DNA of 64,000 nucleotides from positions 1,364,001 to 1,428,000 of the forward strand of contig NZ_CP079218.1 of the NCBI RefSeq assembly GCF_019317285.1. Direction: 5' to 3'. The notes beneath the pieces were generated by a model that was given only the letters and a program-made list of their open reading frames with translations, did no database searches and was not told where the DNA came from. The DNA is from Pedobacter sp. D749. GTDB lineage: Bacteria > Bacteroidota > Bacteroidia > Sphingobacteriales > Sphingobacteriaceae. Both the position numbers and the translations under genes were made by a program. Positions 33,537-41,883 of this stretch are shown here, one piece after another. Each line of letters opens with the position of its first letter. Positions within the stretch are counted from its first letter, which is position 1.

Positions 33537-36500
33537 ATGAAAAGAAAACTACTAGCCACATCTAAGTGTGCGGTAATGTTTTTGTTTGTTTTAATCCTAT
33601 CCTTAGGTAAATCAAACAATTCAATTGCACAAACAATCGCTCAAATCTCAATTTCCGGAAAAGTAAAAGATAATAAAGGTAACCCCATTCCAGGTGCATC
33701 TATTAGTGTTAAAGGAACTACACAGGTGGTGGCCAGCGATGCCAATGGAAATTTCAAAATATCAGCCCAAAAAGGAGAAAGTTTAGTCATTAGTTTTGTA
33801 GGTTACGTAACCAATACAGTATTGGTAGCTAATGAAACGCAACTGAGCATCATCCTTGCAGAGGATAAGGATAAAAACCTACAAGATGTAATTGTAATAG
33901 GTTATGGTACGCAAAAGCGTTCTGATGTTACCGGTTCGGTAGTTTCTGTACCTAAAGCACGGTTGTCGCAACTACCCGTTACCAACGTTTTACAATCTAT
34001 AGAAGGTGCAGTTGCAGGTGTTAATGTTACCACGACATCTTCAGTTCCAGGTAGCCAGCCAAACGCATTAATCAGAGGTCAGAATTCAATAAGCGCAGGT
34101 ACCGGACCTTATGTTGTTGTGGATGGAGTACCTTTGACCAAAACCGGTGGTTCATTAAATGACATCAATCCGAATGATATCGCATCTGTTGAGATTTTAA
34201 AAGATGCGAGTGCAACTGCAATTTATGGTACCAATGGCTCAAATGGTGTTATCTTAATCACAACGAAAAGAGGTACAACTGGTAAACCGGTTATTCGTTA
34301 CAGCGGTTATGCTGGTATTGATAATATTGCACATATTTTGCAGCCAGGAAGCGGTGCTGATTACGTTCAGAAATATGCTGATATGCTTAAACAGACCGGA
34401 CAGGTACAACAAAGACCTGTTCCAAATATCGGAGAACTTCCTGCTTATAATGCAGGCACCACAACCGATTGGGTTAAAGAAGCAACTCAACAAGGTGTAA
34501 TTCAGGATCATAATGTTAGTATTTCGGGCGGATCACAGGATGTTAAATATTTCATTTCAGGCGATTATCTTAATCAGAAAGGTGTAATTAAAGGTTATGA
34601 TTTTAAACGTATAGGTTTGCGTTCTAACCTGGATGTTAATGTAACCAGTTTTTTAACTATAGGTACATCATTATTCTTAACCAGTAATAACTTCGACGGT
34701 GGAAGGGCAAACTTGTTGTTAGCAACGGCGATGAGTCCTTACGGTCAGGAGTATAATACAAATGGAACATATACAATTTATCCGATGAGTCCGGAGCAGT
34801 TGTACACAAATCCATTGCTTGGTTTAACGACTACTCAAATTAGAAGAACAACCAACATTAATGGAAACGGTTATGCTGAAGTTAAGTTTCCCGGTGCTTT
34901 AACCGGTTTAAAATTTCGTTTAAATGCAGGTTACACTTACTTTCCTGAAAAAAGAGGGAGTTATATCGGCCGTTTAGCGAATGATTTAAACGGTACGGCA
35001 AGTAGTTTCAATGCATCTACAAATAGCTATACCATCGAAAATATCTTAACTTACTCTAAAGACATTAAAAAACACCATTTTGATTTTACTGCTTTGTATA
35101 GTGCTCAGGAGCGTAACTATAATTCTACCACAGCTGGTGCGGTTGGCTTCATTAATGATGAATTAGGTTTAAATAATATTGGTGCAGGTGCTACGCAAAC
35201 CAGTGGATCTAACCGTGATAGATATGGGCTGAACTCTCAAATGGGCCGGTTATTCTACTCATACGATAGCAAATACTTGCTTACTTTGACTGCACGTAGA
35301 GATGGTTCTTCTGTTTTTGGTGCAAACACAACTAAATATGGGGTTTTCCCTTCTGCAGCAATTGGATGGAACATTATTAACGAAGACTTTATGAAAAACG
35401 TTAAAGTTTTCAGCAATCTGAAGTTAAGAATATCTTATGGTAAAACAGGTAATGAAGCTGTTGGTGTTTACAATACGATTACAACTGAAGGGTCCTCGCG
35501 TTCCCCTTTCAACGGCATAAGTACAATTGGTGTTATTCCAAATAACTTAGGAAATATATCATTGCAGTGGGAAACTACAAAAACGGCCAATATCGGATTG
35601 GATTTCGGAATTCTTAATAACAGGATTAATGGTAGTATTGAAGCTTACCAAAATAAAACAAGTGGTTTATTGCTTAACAGAAGTTTGCCTATTATTACAG
35701 GATACTCAAAAGTTTCAGAAAATATAGGTAAGACAACAAATAAAGGCTTAGAGTTAACTTTAAATACACAAAATATTGCTGGTAAAGATTTCCGTTGGGA
35801 AACCATGTTTGTTTTTGCGACTAACAAAAATAAAATTACAGATTTATATGGCGATGGAAAAGACGATTTAGGAAACAGATGGTTTATAGGTAAGCCAATC
35901 AGAGTAGTGTATGATTATCAAATGACTGGCGTTTGGCAAACAGGAGAGGACGTTTCTAAACAAGACCCAACAGCAAAACCAGGAAGCCTGAAATTTGCTG
36001 ATTTAACCAACGACGGTAAAATTACTGCTGATGACAGAACGATTCTAGGTCAAATTGATCCAAAATGGACCGGTGGTATAACCAATACTTTCCATTACAA
36101 AAACATCAACCTGAGCATTTTCATTCAAACCGCTCAAGGAATGACCAGAAACAATACTGATCTGGGGTATGGTGATGAAACCGGAAGAAGAAATACGCCT
36201 GCTGAAATTGGTTACTGGACGCCTGAAAATATGAGTCAGACCAGACCCGCATTATCTTACAACAACACTTTAGGATACGGCTATGCATCTGATGCAAGTT
36301 ACACCAGAATCAAGGATGTAACTTTAAGTTATGTGTTTTCACAAAATCTATTGGATAAACTTCATTTAGGTGGTCTAACAATTTATGCTAGTGGCCGTAA
36401 CCTGCATACTTTTACTAAATGGGTAGGTTGGGATCCTGAACAAACTACTTATGGTAGAGGATCAGGGGATGGCAATGCAAATCAACAGGCATTTGCAGCA

Positions 36501-36566
36501 GACTGGACAAATAATTATCCTTTAACAAGAACTTTTGTATTGGGTTTAAATGTTTCATTACGTTAA
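33537..36566 (+). CDS. SusC-like TonB-dependent outer membrane transporter
   Basis: The 1009-residue protein has a signal peptide (ending SIAQ) and a carboxypeptidase-like domain (ISGKVKDNKGNPIPGASISV). The linker LQDVIVIGYGTQKRSDVTGS carries the SusC signature. The plug contains the ILKDASATAIYGTNGSNGVI motif, and the barrel ends in a hydrophobic strand (TFVLGLNVSLR). With the SusD lipoprotein encoded 12 bp downstream it should form the pedal-bin importer for the arabinogalactan oligosaccharides made by the neighbouring enzymes. The pair lies at the end of the locus behind its own promoter region. Confidence 0.96.
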   Translation: MKRKLLATSKCAVMFLFVLILSLGKSNNSIAQTIAQISISGKVKDNKGNPIPGASISVKGTTQVVASDANGNFKISAQKGESLVISFVGYVTNTVLVANETQLSIILAEDKDKNLQDVIVIGYGTQKRSDVTGSVVSVPKARLSQLPVTNVLQSIEGAVAGVNVTTTSSVPGSQPNALIRGQNSISAGTGPYVVVDGVPLTKTGGSLNDINPNDIASVEILKDASATAIYGTNGSNGVILITTKRGTTGKPVIRYSGYAGIDNIAHILQPGSGADYVQKYADMLKQTGQVQQRPVPNIGELPAYNAGTTTDWVKEATQQGVIQDHNVSISGGSQDVKYFISGDYLNQKGVIKGYDFKRIGLRSNLDVNVTSFLTIGTSLFLTSNNFDGGRANLLLATAMSPYGQEYNTNGTYTIYPMSPEQLYTNPLLGLTTTQIRRTTNINGNGYAEVKFPGALTGLKFRLNAGYTYFPEKRGSYIGRLANDLNGTASSFNASTNSYTIENILTYSKDIKKHHFDFTALYSAQERNYNSTTAGAVGFINDELGLNNIGAGATQTSGSNRDRYGLNSQMGRLFYSYDSKYLLTLTARRDGSSVFGANTTKYGVFPSAAIGWNIINEDFMKNVKVFSNLKLRISYGKTGNEAVGVYNTITTEGSSRSPFNGISTIGVIPNNLGNISLQWETTKTANIGLDFGILNNRINGSIEAYQNKTSGLLLNRSLPIITGYSKVSENIGKTTNKGLELTLNTQNIAGKDFRWETMFVFATNKNKITDLYGDGKDDLGNRWFIGKPIRVVYDYQMTGVWQTGEDVSKQDPTAKPGSLKFADLTNDGKITADDRTILGQIDPKWTGGITNTFHYKNINLSIFIQTAQGMTRNNTDLGYGDETGRRNTPAEIGYWTPENMSQTRPALSYNNTLGYGYASDASYTRIKDVTLSYVFSQNLLDKLHLGGLTIYASGRNLHTFTKWVGWDPEQTTYGRGSGDGNANQQAFAADWTNNYPLTRTFVLGLNVSLR

Positions 36567-36578
36567 TTTACAATCATC

Positions 36579-38204
36579 ATGAAAAAATATATAACCATAA
36601 TTGCTTCATTATCATTGCTTTTTGTTGCGTTTTCGTCCTGCAAAAAAGCATTTTTAGATGAGAAACCGTTTTCATCATATACACCATTAACGCTTACGGA
36701 TTCACTTGGATTCGAAGCATCGTTAATTGGTTTATATAACCACACCAGTACAATTTTTTCCTGGTCCGATCAGCAGGGCTGGCCAAGCGTTTGGCAGGTT
36801 GGAACTGATGTTGCAAATGCAACCAATAACCAGCAAGGTGTAGAAATTCCATACTATAATTATGCTACGCTAACCGCTACAGATGGTGGTGCAGCCCGCA
36901 TGTGGAATAGAGACTATATCATGGTTAACTTAACTAACATTATTGTAGATGGAATTGAAAATCCAGGTGTAACCAGCTTAAGTGCAAAAGGTAAAAGCCT
37001 GGTAAGCGCCGAAGCTAAATTTTTCAGGGCTTATGCTTACAACAACTTAGCAACCTTGTTTGGTGGCGTGCCATTGATTACACATGCATTAGCAGGCCCG
37101 AAAACAGATTTTGTGAGAGCACCTATAGCTGATGTAAACAATCTCATCGTAGCAGATTTGCTTTTTGCTGCAGCAAATCTTCCTGATATTGAAGCGGTAA
37201 AAACCAATTCCAAAGGCAAAATGTATGGCAGGGCAAACAAATTTATGGCCATGCAGCTTCTGGCTGAAGTTTATCTTCGAATCGGGAAACCTGATTTAGC
37301 TGAACAGCAGGCACAGGCCATTATCAGTAGCGGAAAATTTAGCTTGATCAGAAGCCGTTATGGTGTTAAAACTGGCCAGCCAGGAGATTATTATTCAGAC
37401 ATGTTTCAATATGGAAATGAAAGAAGGGTTCAGGGCAATACAGAGGCTATTTGGGTGTTAGAACAGGAAAATCCGACTGCGGTTGTTGGCGGTATTACCG
37501 ATAGTCCGCAGCAAAGAAGGGTTTGGGGTGCTGCTTATTACAACATCGCGGGAATGGCTTTGGCCGATTCATTAGGCGGGCGTTCGATTGGCAGGTTGCG
37601 CCTAAGTAATTGGGTACTTTATGGTTTGTATAAAGGAAATGATATTCGGAATTCGCAATACAATATCCGTAGAAAATATTATTACAACGATCCAGATCCT
37701 AAATACGCAGCAAAATTCGGAAAACAAGTTCCTTTTACCGGTCCCGATACGTTAATCAATATTTGCCCAAGTACAACCAAATGGGGCGCTTTTGATCCCA
37801 ATGATACCTTTGGTTATGCCATGATCAAAGATTTTATCTTGATGCGTTTAGGTGAAACTTATTTGCTTCTAGCTGAAGCACAGGTTGCACAAGGTAAAAC
37901 AGGAGATGCAGCAACAACAATTAACGTGTTAAGAACCAGAGCAAATGCTGCACAGGTTAGTGCTTCTGAAATGACAAAGGATTTTATTCTTGATGAAAGA
38001 GCCAGAGAGTTAATTGGTGAAGAAAACAGAAGAATGACCCTAATGAGAACCGGAACTTTGGTAGAACGTGCACTTCGTTTAAACGCTAATGATGCATCAA
38101 AACCGATTACAGGCTTAACAACAAAAAATTTGTTATTGCCAATTCCTTTAGGTGAAATACAGTTAAATAAAGATGCTGTATTAACCCAAAACCCAGGCTA
38201 TTAG
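36579..38204 (+). CDS. SusD/RagB-family glycan-binding lipoprotein
   Basis: The 541-residue protein starts with a lipoprotein signal (IASLSLLFVAFSSC) and the usual SusD opening FLDEKPFSSYTPLTLTDSLG. TPR-like helices (AEAKFFRAYAYNNLATLFGGVPLI) and the C-terminal signature DFILDERARELIGEENRRMTLMRTG follow, ending LLPIPLGEIQLNKDAVLTQNPGY. It sits on the cell surface as the lid of the SusC pore and binds the incoming glycan. No SusE/F-type surface glycan-binding gene follows, and an intrinsic terminator lies 33 bases after its stop, so the locus ends here. Confidence 0.96.
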   Translation: MKKYITIIASLSLLFVAFSSCKKAFLDEKPFSSYTPLTLTDSLGFEASLIGLYNHTSTIFSWSDQQGWPSVWQVGTDVANATNNQQGVEIPYYNYATLTATDGGAARMWNRDYIMVNLTNIIVDGIENPGVTSLSAKGKSLVSAEAKFFRAYAYNNLATLFGGVPLITHALAGPKTDFVRAPIADVNNLIVADLLFAAANLPDIEAVKTNSKGKMYGRANKFMAMQLLAEVYLRIGKPDLAEQQAQAIISSGKFSLIRSRYGVKTGQPGDYYSDMFQYGNERRVQGNTEAIWVLEQENPTAVVGGITDSPQQRRVWGAAYYNIAGMALADSLGGRSIGRLRLSNWVLYGLYKGNDIRNSQYNIRRKYYYNDPDPKYAAKFGKQVPFTGPDTLINICPSTTKWGAFDPNDTFGYAMIKDFILMRLGETYLLLAEAQVAQGKTGDAATTINVLRTRANAAQVSASEMTKDFILDERARELIGEENRRMTLMRTGTLVERALRLNANDASKPITGLTTKNLLLPIPLGEIQLNKDAVLTQNPGY

Positions 38205-38236
38205 CCTATTTTGGTTAGTATGATTAATATGCTCTT

Positions 38237-38275
38237 CGGATCTTTCTGCAAAGAAAGGTTCGGAAAGTTTTTTTA
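38237..38275 (+). terminator. Intrinsic terminator of the susCD transcript
   Basis: CGGATCTTTC (38237-38246) pairs with GAAAGGTTCG (38253-38262) over 10 bp with two wobble pairs. GAAAG and a T-rich run follow at 38268-38275. Confidence 0.65.
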
Positions 38276-38400
38276 AACAGTGCAACCAGTTTTATCTGTT
38301 AAATAAACGTTTAATTTCTGACCGGAAAGCAGAAAATATCATAAAAAGGCTGAAGTCGAAGGGCAGAAACAAGTTTAAGAATACGATTATACGCTAAATT

Positions 38401-38436
38401 AAAAAGGGCCATTGATATTAAATCATGGCCCTTTTT
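38401..38436 (-). terminator. Terminator of the OmpA-like lipoprotein gene (bidirectional form)
   Basis: AAAAAGGGCCAT (38401-38412) and its exact complement (38425-38436) form a 12-bp hairpin with A- and T-tracts on both sides. It can stop transcription from either strand. It is 17 bases beyond the stop of the minus-strand gene. Confidence 0.85.
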
Positions 38437-38452
38437 CTTATTTTTTTAAGAA

Positions 38453-38983
38453 TTACTTCTGAACTTTTATTTCAGTTCTTCTGTTCAGCATTCTACCTTC
38501 TTCGCTATTATTGCTGCTAATCGGCTCTTTCTCGCCATGACCAACAACAGTGAAATTATTTCCATTTAAACCCGCATTTATAAAGTATGATTTTACGGCA
38601 TTTGCACGGTCTACAGAAAGTTGCATGTTGTGCTCGGGTGTGCCTTCAGCAGATGAATGACCATTAAGAATAAATTTTGTATCTGGCGATTTTTTCATTT
38701 CTGCTACAGCTTTATCCAGAATTGAGAATGATGATGTTTTAAGTACAAATGAATTAAACTCAAACTGGATGTTATCTAAGTTAAAATTGGGCTTTTCAAC
38801 CGGAGCAGGTGCTTCTTCTTTCTCTGGTGCAGGCGTTGGTTTTTTCTCTTCTACTGGTGGTGCAGGCTTTTCAACAGGTACAGGAGCAGGCTTTGCTGCC
38901 AGTTTTTTTGTTTTACAAGAGTACATGGTTAGCGTAAACAAAGCTAGGAGCGTAGTAAATAAAAGGTTTTTGGTAATGTTCAT
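38453..38983 (-). CDS. OmpA/Pal-like peptidoglycan-associated lipoprotein
   Basis: The 176-residue protein has a lipoprotein signal (LLALFTLTMYSC, lipid Cys 23) and a proline/glutamate-rich spacer (about 30-65; repeated KPAP, EKKP, EEAP units) that can span part of the periplasm. A C-terminal OmpA domain follows: IQFEFNSFVLKTSSFSILDK, NGHSSAEGTPEHNMQLSVDRANAVK and MLNRRTEIKVQK. The D and R residues that clamp diaminopimelate (SVDRANAV, NRRTEI) are present. It should tie the outer membrane to peptidoglycan. It is monocistronic and converges on the PUL. Confidence 0.9.
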   Translation of the reverse strand: MNITKNLLFTTLLALFTLTMYSCKTKKLAAKPAPVPVEKPAPPVEEKKPTPAPEKEEAPAPVEKPNFNLDNIQFEFNSFVLKTSSFSILDKAVAEMKKSPDTKFILNGHSSAEGTPEHNMQLSVDRANAVKSYFINAGLNGNNFTVVGHGEKEPISSNNSEEGRMLNRRTEIKVQK

Positions 38984-39160
38984 GTTTTAAGATTAATTTA
39001 AGTTTATTGTGTGTTTGTTACCCAAACATACTAATAAATGATTACAGCTATAACGATGTTTTTTTTGAGAACTTATATTAATGTATTAATCCTGTTAATA
39101 ACTTCAGTTTTACTCAAACATATTTACATCAATTTCATTTATGTATTATAACATTTTACT

Positions 39161-39931
39161 ATGAATCGTTTTGAAAACAAAATTGCTTTAATTACCGGAA
39201 GTAGTCAGGGAATTGGTGCTGCATGTGCCTTAAGGTTGGCCAAAGATGGCTGTGATATTATTTTAAATGGGCATAAATTTGATGAGCGGGGCGAAAAACT
39301 TATCAAAGAAATACAGGACATGGGTAGAAAGGCCGCTTTTTTGGAAGCCGACTTAAGTAAAGCCAATGCAGCCACCAAATTGATTACCGATGCAGTAGCA
39401 GTATTTGGCCATTTAGATATCCTGGTCAACAATGCGGGGGTAGAAAAAAAAGCCAGCTTTTGGGAAGTTACGGAAGAAGATTACGACCTGATCATGAATA
39501 CCAATTTAAAAGGTGTTTTTTTTAGCATCCAGTCGTTTGTAAATTATTGTAGAAAAAGTAAGGTAGCCGGAACGATAATCAACATGAGCTCTGTACACGA
39601 AGAAATCGCATTTCCGCATTTTACTGCCTACTGCGCAAGTAAAGGAGGTTTAAAGATGTTAACCAGAAATCTTGCTTCAGAATTAGCCCAGTTTAATATC
39701 AGAATTAATAATGTAGCTCCCGGAGCTGTTTCAACACCGATCAATCAGGATTTATTGAATAATAAAGAACAGCTGGAAAAGGTATTGCAGAATATCCCGT
39801 TAAAACGAATGGGTAAGGTAGAAGATGTGGCCGCGGTAGTGGCATTTCTTGCTTCTGATGATGCCACTTATGTAACTGGATCAACTTATTATGTAGATGG
39901 AGGATTAACCTATCATTATGAAGAACAATAG
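39161..39931 (+). CDS. Short-chain dehydrogenase/reductase (3-oxoacyl/sugar dehydrogenase type)
   Basis: The 256-residue cytoplasmic protein shows all classical SDR motifs: TGSSQGIG at about 13, NNAGVEKKASFWEV, the Ser in NMSSVHEEIAFPHF, the catalytic YCASKGG, and the Thr/Pro turn APGAVSTPI. The end YVTGSTYYVDGGLTYHYEEQ is usual in glucose-1-dehydrogenase-like and FabG-like members. The neighbourhood of a galactose operon suggests a sugar substrate, but this is not proved. It converges with the Nudix regulator gene (20 bp apart) and has its own AT-rich promoter region. Confidence 0.85.
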   Translation: MNRFENKIALITGSSQGIGAACALRLAKDGCDIILNGHKFDERGEKLIKEIQDMGRKAAFLEADLSKANAATKLITDAVAVFGHLDILVNNAGVEKKASFWEVTEEDYDLIMNTNLKGVFFSIQSFVNYCRKSKVAGTIINMSSVHEEIAFPHFTAYCASKGGLKMLTRNLASELAQFNIRINNVAPGAVSTPINQDLLNNKEQLEKVLQNIPLKRMGKVEDVAAVVAFLASDDATYVTGSTYYVDGGLTYHYEEQ

Positions 39932-39951
39932 GTTAACCACGTTAAATTAAT

Positions 39952-40650
39952 TTAAGCCTTTAAATTTGGCATTAAGTTTAAGAAAGCCTGCGAATTGGCA
40001 TGATATTTCTTCTTATCTAATTTAAAATAGAATGCACCTTTTTTAGAACCAGTTCTGTCTTTTTCGGCCAGCTTAATTAATAAACCTGTAGAGGTAATTT
40101 TGCGGCTAAAATTTCTGGTATCGATTTTAGTGTCGTTTACTTCCTCAAAAAGGATATGCAGTTGTGGAATCGTAAATTTTTTAGGCAGCATTTCAAATAA
40201 TATTGGATGAAGTGCAGCTTTATACCTTAATTTTTTTCGGGCATCAGCAACCATTTGGTTATGATCGAAAATGAGTTTTGGCCGGTCGTTAATCAAAAAC
40301 CATTCTGCCTCATAATCGTCGCTTAACTGTGCCTCATATTTGTGAATATCAATGAGGGCAAAATAGCCAACAGAAAGCGTTCTTTCGATGGGGTCGCGGC
40401 CTGGCTCTCCATAAATCTGCATCTGCTCCAGGTAAACGCCTTCTAAACCTGTCATTTTTTTGAGTACCCTATTTGCTGCATCATCCGGACTTTCATCAGC
40501 GCCTACAAAACCTCCCATTAAACTCCATTTATTTATTTCGGGTTCTAAACCCCGTTTAACCAATAGAATTTTAAGGTGCTCGCCGTCAAAACCAAACACG
40601 ATGCAATCAACAGCAACAAGATAATGTGGCTGCCTGGAATATTCAATCAT
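39952..40650 (-). CDS. Nudix-domain transcriptional regulator, NrtR/AraR type
   Basis: The 232-residue protein begins with a Nudix fold (VAVDCIVFGFDGEHLKILLV, LEPEINKWSLMGGFVG). Its Nudix box reads GADESPDDAANRVLKKMTGL: the glutamates of the normal REUxEE are replaced (RVLKK), so hydrolysis is unlikely. The C-terminal 80 residues form a winged helix (KFTIPQLHILFEEVNDTKID, NFSRKITSTGLLIKL) like that of NrtR-type repressors. In Bacteroidota such proteins control sugar genes, for example AraR. It is divergent from galT-galK-symporter, with a perfect palindrome between them, so it probably represses both in response to a galactose-related ligand. Confidence 0.85.
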   Translation of the reverse strand: MIEYSRQPHYLVAVDCIVFGFDGEHLKILLVKRGLEPEINKWSLMGGFVGADESPDDAANRVLKKMTGLEGVYLEQMQIYGEPGRDPIERTLSVGYFALIDIHKYEAQLSDDYEAEWFLINDRPKLIFDHNQMVADARKKLRYKAALHPILFEMLPKKFTIPQLHILFEEVNDTKIDTRNFSRKITSTGLLIKLAEKDRTGSKKGAFYFKLDKKKYHANSQAFLNLMPNLKA

Positions 40651-40701
40651 TTTTTATCAGGGTTTTAAAGGGCTTAATATGTTCAAATTTTCACGAAAAT
40701 A

Positions 40702-40744
40702 AAAATTATTATTAATTGTCGTTTTGACAATTAATAATAATTTT
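40702..40744. promoter_or_regulatory. Operator palindrome (19-bp perfect arms) between Nudix regulator and galT
   Basis: The left arm AAAATTATTATTAATTGTC (40702-40720) and its exact complement (40726-40744) flank the spacer GTTTT, with the core TTGTC-N5-GACAA. It lies in the 161-bp divergent region, 51 bp from the regulator ATG and 67 bp from the galT ATG. It directly abuts a candidate -7 region (ATAATTTG at 40745-40752) for galT. Perfect symmetry over 43 bp in a divergent promoter strongly suggests a repressor site. Confidence 0.75.
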
Positions 40745-40765
40745 ATAATTTGGCCAACTAGATAG

Positions 40766-40789
40766 GAGAGCCACGTGGATCTCTTTTTT
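40766..40789 (+). promoter_or_regulatory. Weak terminator-like hairpin in the galT leader
   Basis: GAGAGCC-ACGT-GGATCTC forms a short hairpin with one mismatch, followed at once by TTTTTT (40784-40789). It lies 22 bases before the galT ATG, inside the predicted transcript. It might act as an attenuator, but the stem is weak. Confidence 0.3.
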
Positions 40790-40811
40790 CTAACCAGTTG
40801 AAAAATATAAA

Positions 40812-41873
40812 ATGAACCAAACATTCGAACTTGACAGTAATCCACATACCCGGCTTAACATATTAACTGGCGAGTGGGTATTAGTATCACCGCACCGCAC
40901 CAAGAGACCGTGGCAAGGTAAGGTTGAAGGCATCACACCAGATAACCGCCCCGAATATGATCCTAAATGTTATTTATGTCCGGGAAACGGTAGGGCAGAT
41001 GGCGATAGCAATCCAGAATATACGGAGAGCTTTGTTTTTAACAATGATTTCGCCGCTTTGTTGGAAGATACACCAGCTGGCGAAATGAATGAAGCTGATT
41101 TGTTGGTAGCCAACAACCAGCGTGGACTTTGCAGAGTAATCAGCTTTAGCCCTAAACATAATCTAACACTTCCTGAAATGAGTGTCGAGGGCATAACAGC
41201 TGTAGTTAATGTTTGGCAAAATGAATTTAACAGCCTGGCTGAAAACGATTGGATCAAATATATTCAGATTTTCGAAAATAAAGGAGAAATAATGGGCTGT
41301 AGCAACCCACATCCGCATGGTCAGATCTGGTCGCAGGGTGATATCCCATTGGAAATTGCCAAAGAAACCGAACGCCAGAAAACTTACTATGCCATCCATA
41401 GGAGGAGTTTATTAGCCGATTATTTAAAGCTGGAGCAGAAGAAAAACGAGCGCATTATATTTGAAAATGATCATTTTGCAGTATTAGTGCCTTTTTGGGC
41501 AGTTTGGCCGTACGAAACCATGATTATCAGCAAACGACATGTCAATAGTATTAAACTTTTTACTGCTACGGAAAAGAAATCACTGGCTGAAGCTATTAAA
41601 ATCCTCTCCACTAAATACGATAACCTGTTCGAAACATCTTTCCCTTACTCGGCAGGTATGCACCAGGCTCCGGTAAACAATGGTGATTACCCAGAATGGC
41701 ATTGGCATATGCATTTTTATCCACCATTGTTACGCTCTGCATCAGTTAAAAAATTTATGGTCGGTTATGAGATGCTTGCCAACCCTCAACGCGATATTAC
41801 CCCTGAGTTTGCAGCCAACCGTTTAAAAGAAATGTCTACAACACACTATAAAATCAGCAAAACTGAAGTCTAA
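40812..41873 (+). CDS. galT: Galactose-1-phosphate uridylyltransferase (GalT)
   Basis: The 353-residue enzyme swaps UMP between UDP-glucose and galactose-1-phosphate in the Leloir pathway. It opens with NPHTRLNILTGEWVLVSPHR and includes zinc-site cysteines in DPKCYLCPGN. The active-site HPH (H167, H169) is in GCSNPHPHGQIWSQ, and the C-terminal histidine strand is WHWHMHFYPPLLRS. Length matches bacterial GalT. It starts the gal operon behind the operator palindrome and is followed after 10 bp by galK. Confidence 0.97.
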   Translation: MNQTFELDSNPHTRLNILTGEWVLVSPHRTKRPWQGKVEGITPDNRPEYDPKCYLCPGNGRADGDSNPEYTESFVFNNDFAALLEDTPAGEMNEADLLVANNQRGLCRVISFSPKHNLTLPEMSVEGITAVVNVWQNEFNSLAENDWIKYIQIFENKGEIMGCSNPHPHGQIWSQGDIPLEIAKETERQKTYYAIHRRSLLADYLKLEQKKNERIIFENDHFAVLVPFWAVWPYETMIISKRHVNSIKLFTATEKKSLAEAIKILSTKYDNLFETSFPYSAGMHQAPVNNGDYPEWHWHMHFYPPLLRSASVKKFMVGYEMLANPQRDITPEFAANRLKEMSTTHYKISKTEV

Positions 41874-41883
41874 AATATTCATA

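Noticed and set aside
38769..38990. Gly/Ala/Ser-rich ORF of 73 residues on the plus strand
   Set aside because: It is the mirror of the Pro/Glu/Lys-rich spacer of the OmpA-like lipoprotein on the other strand.
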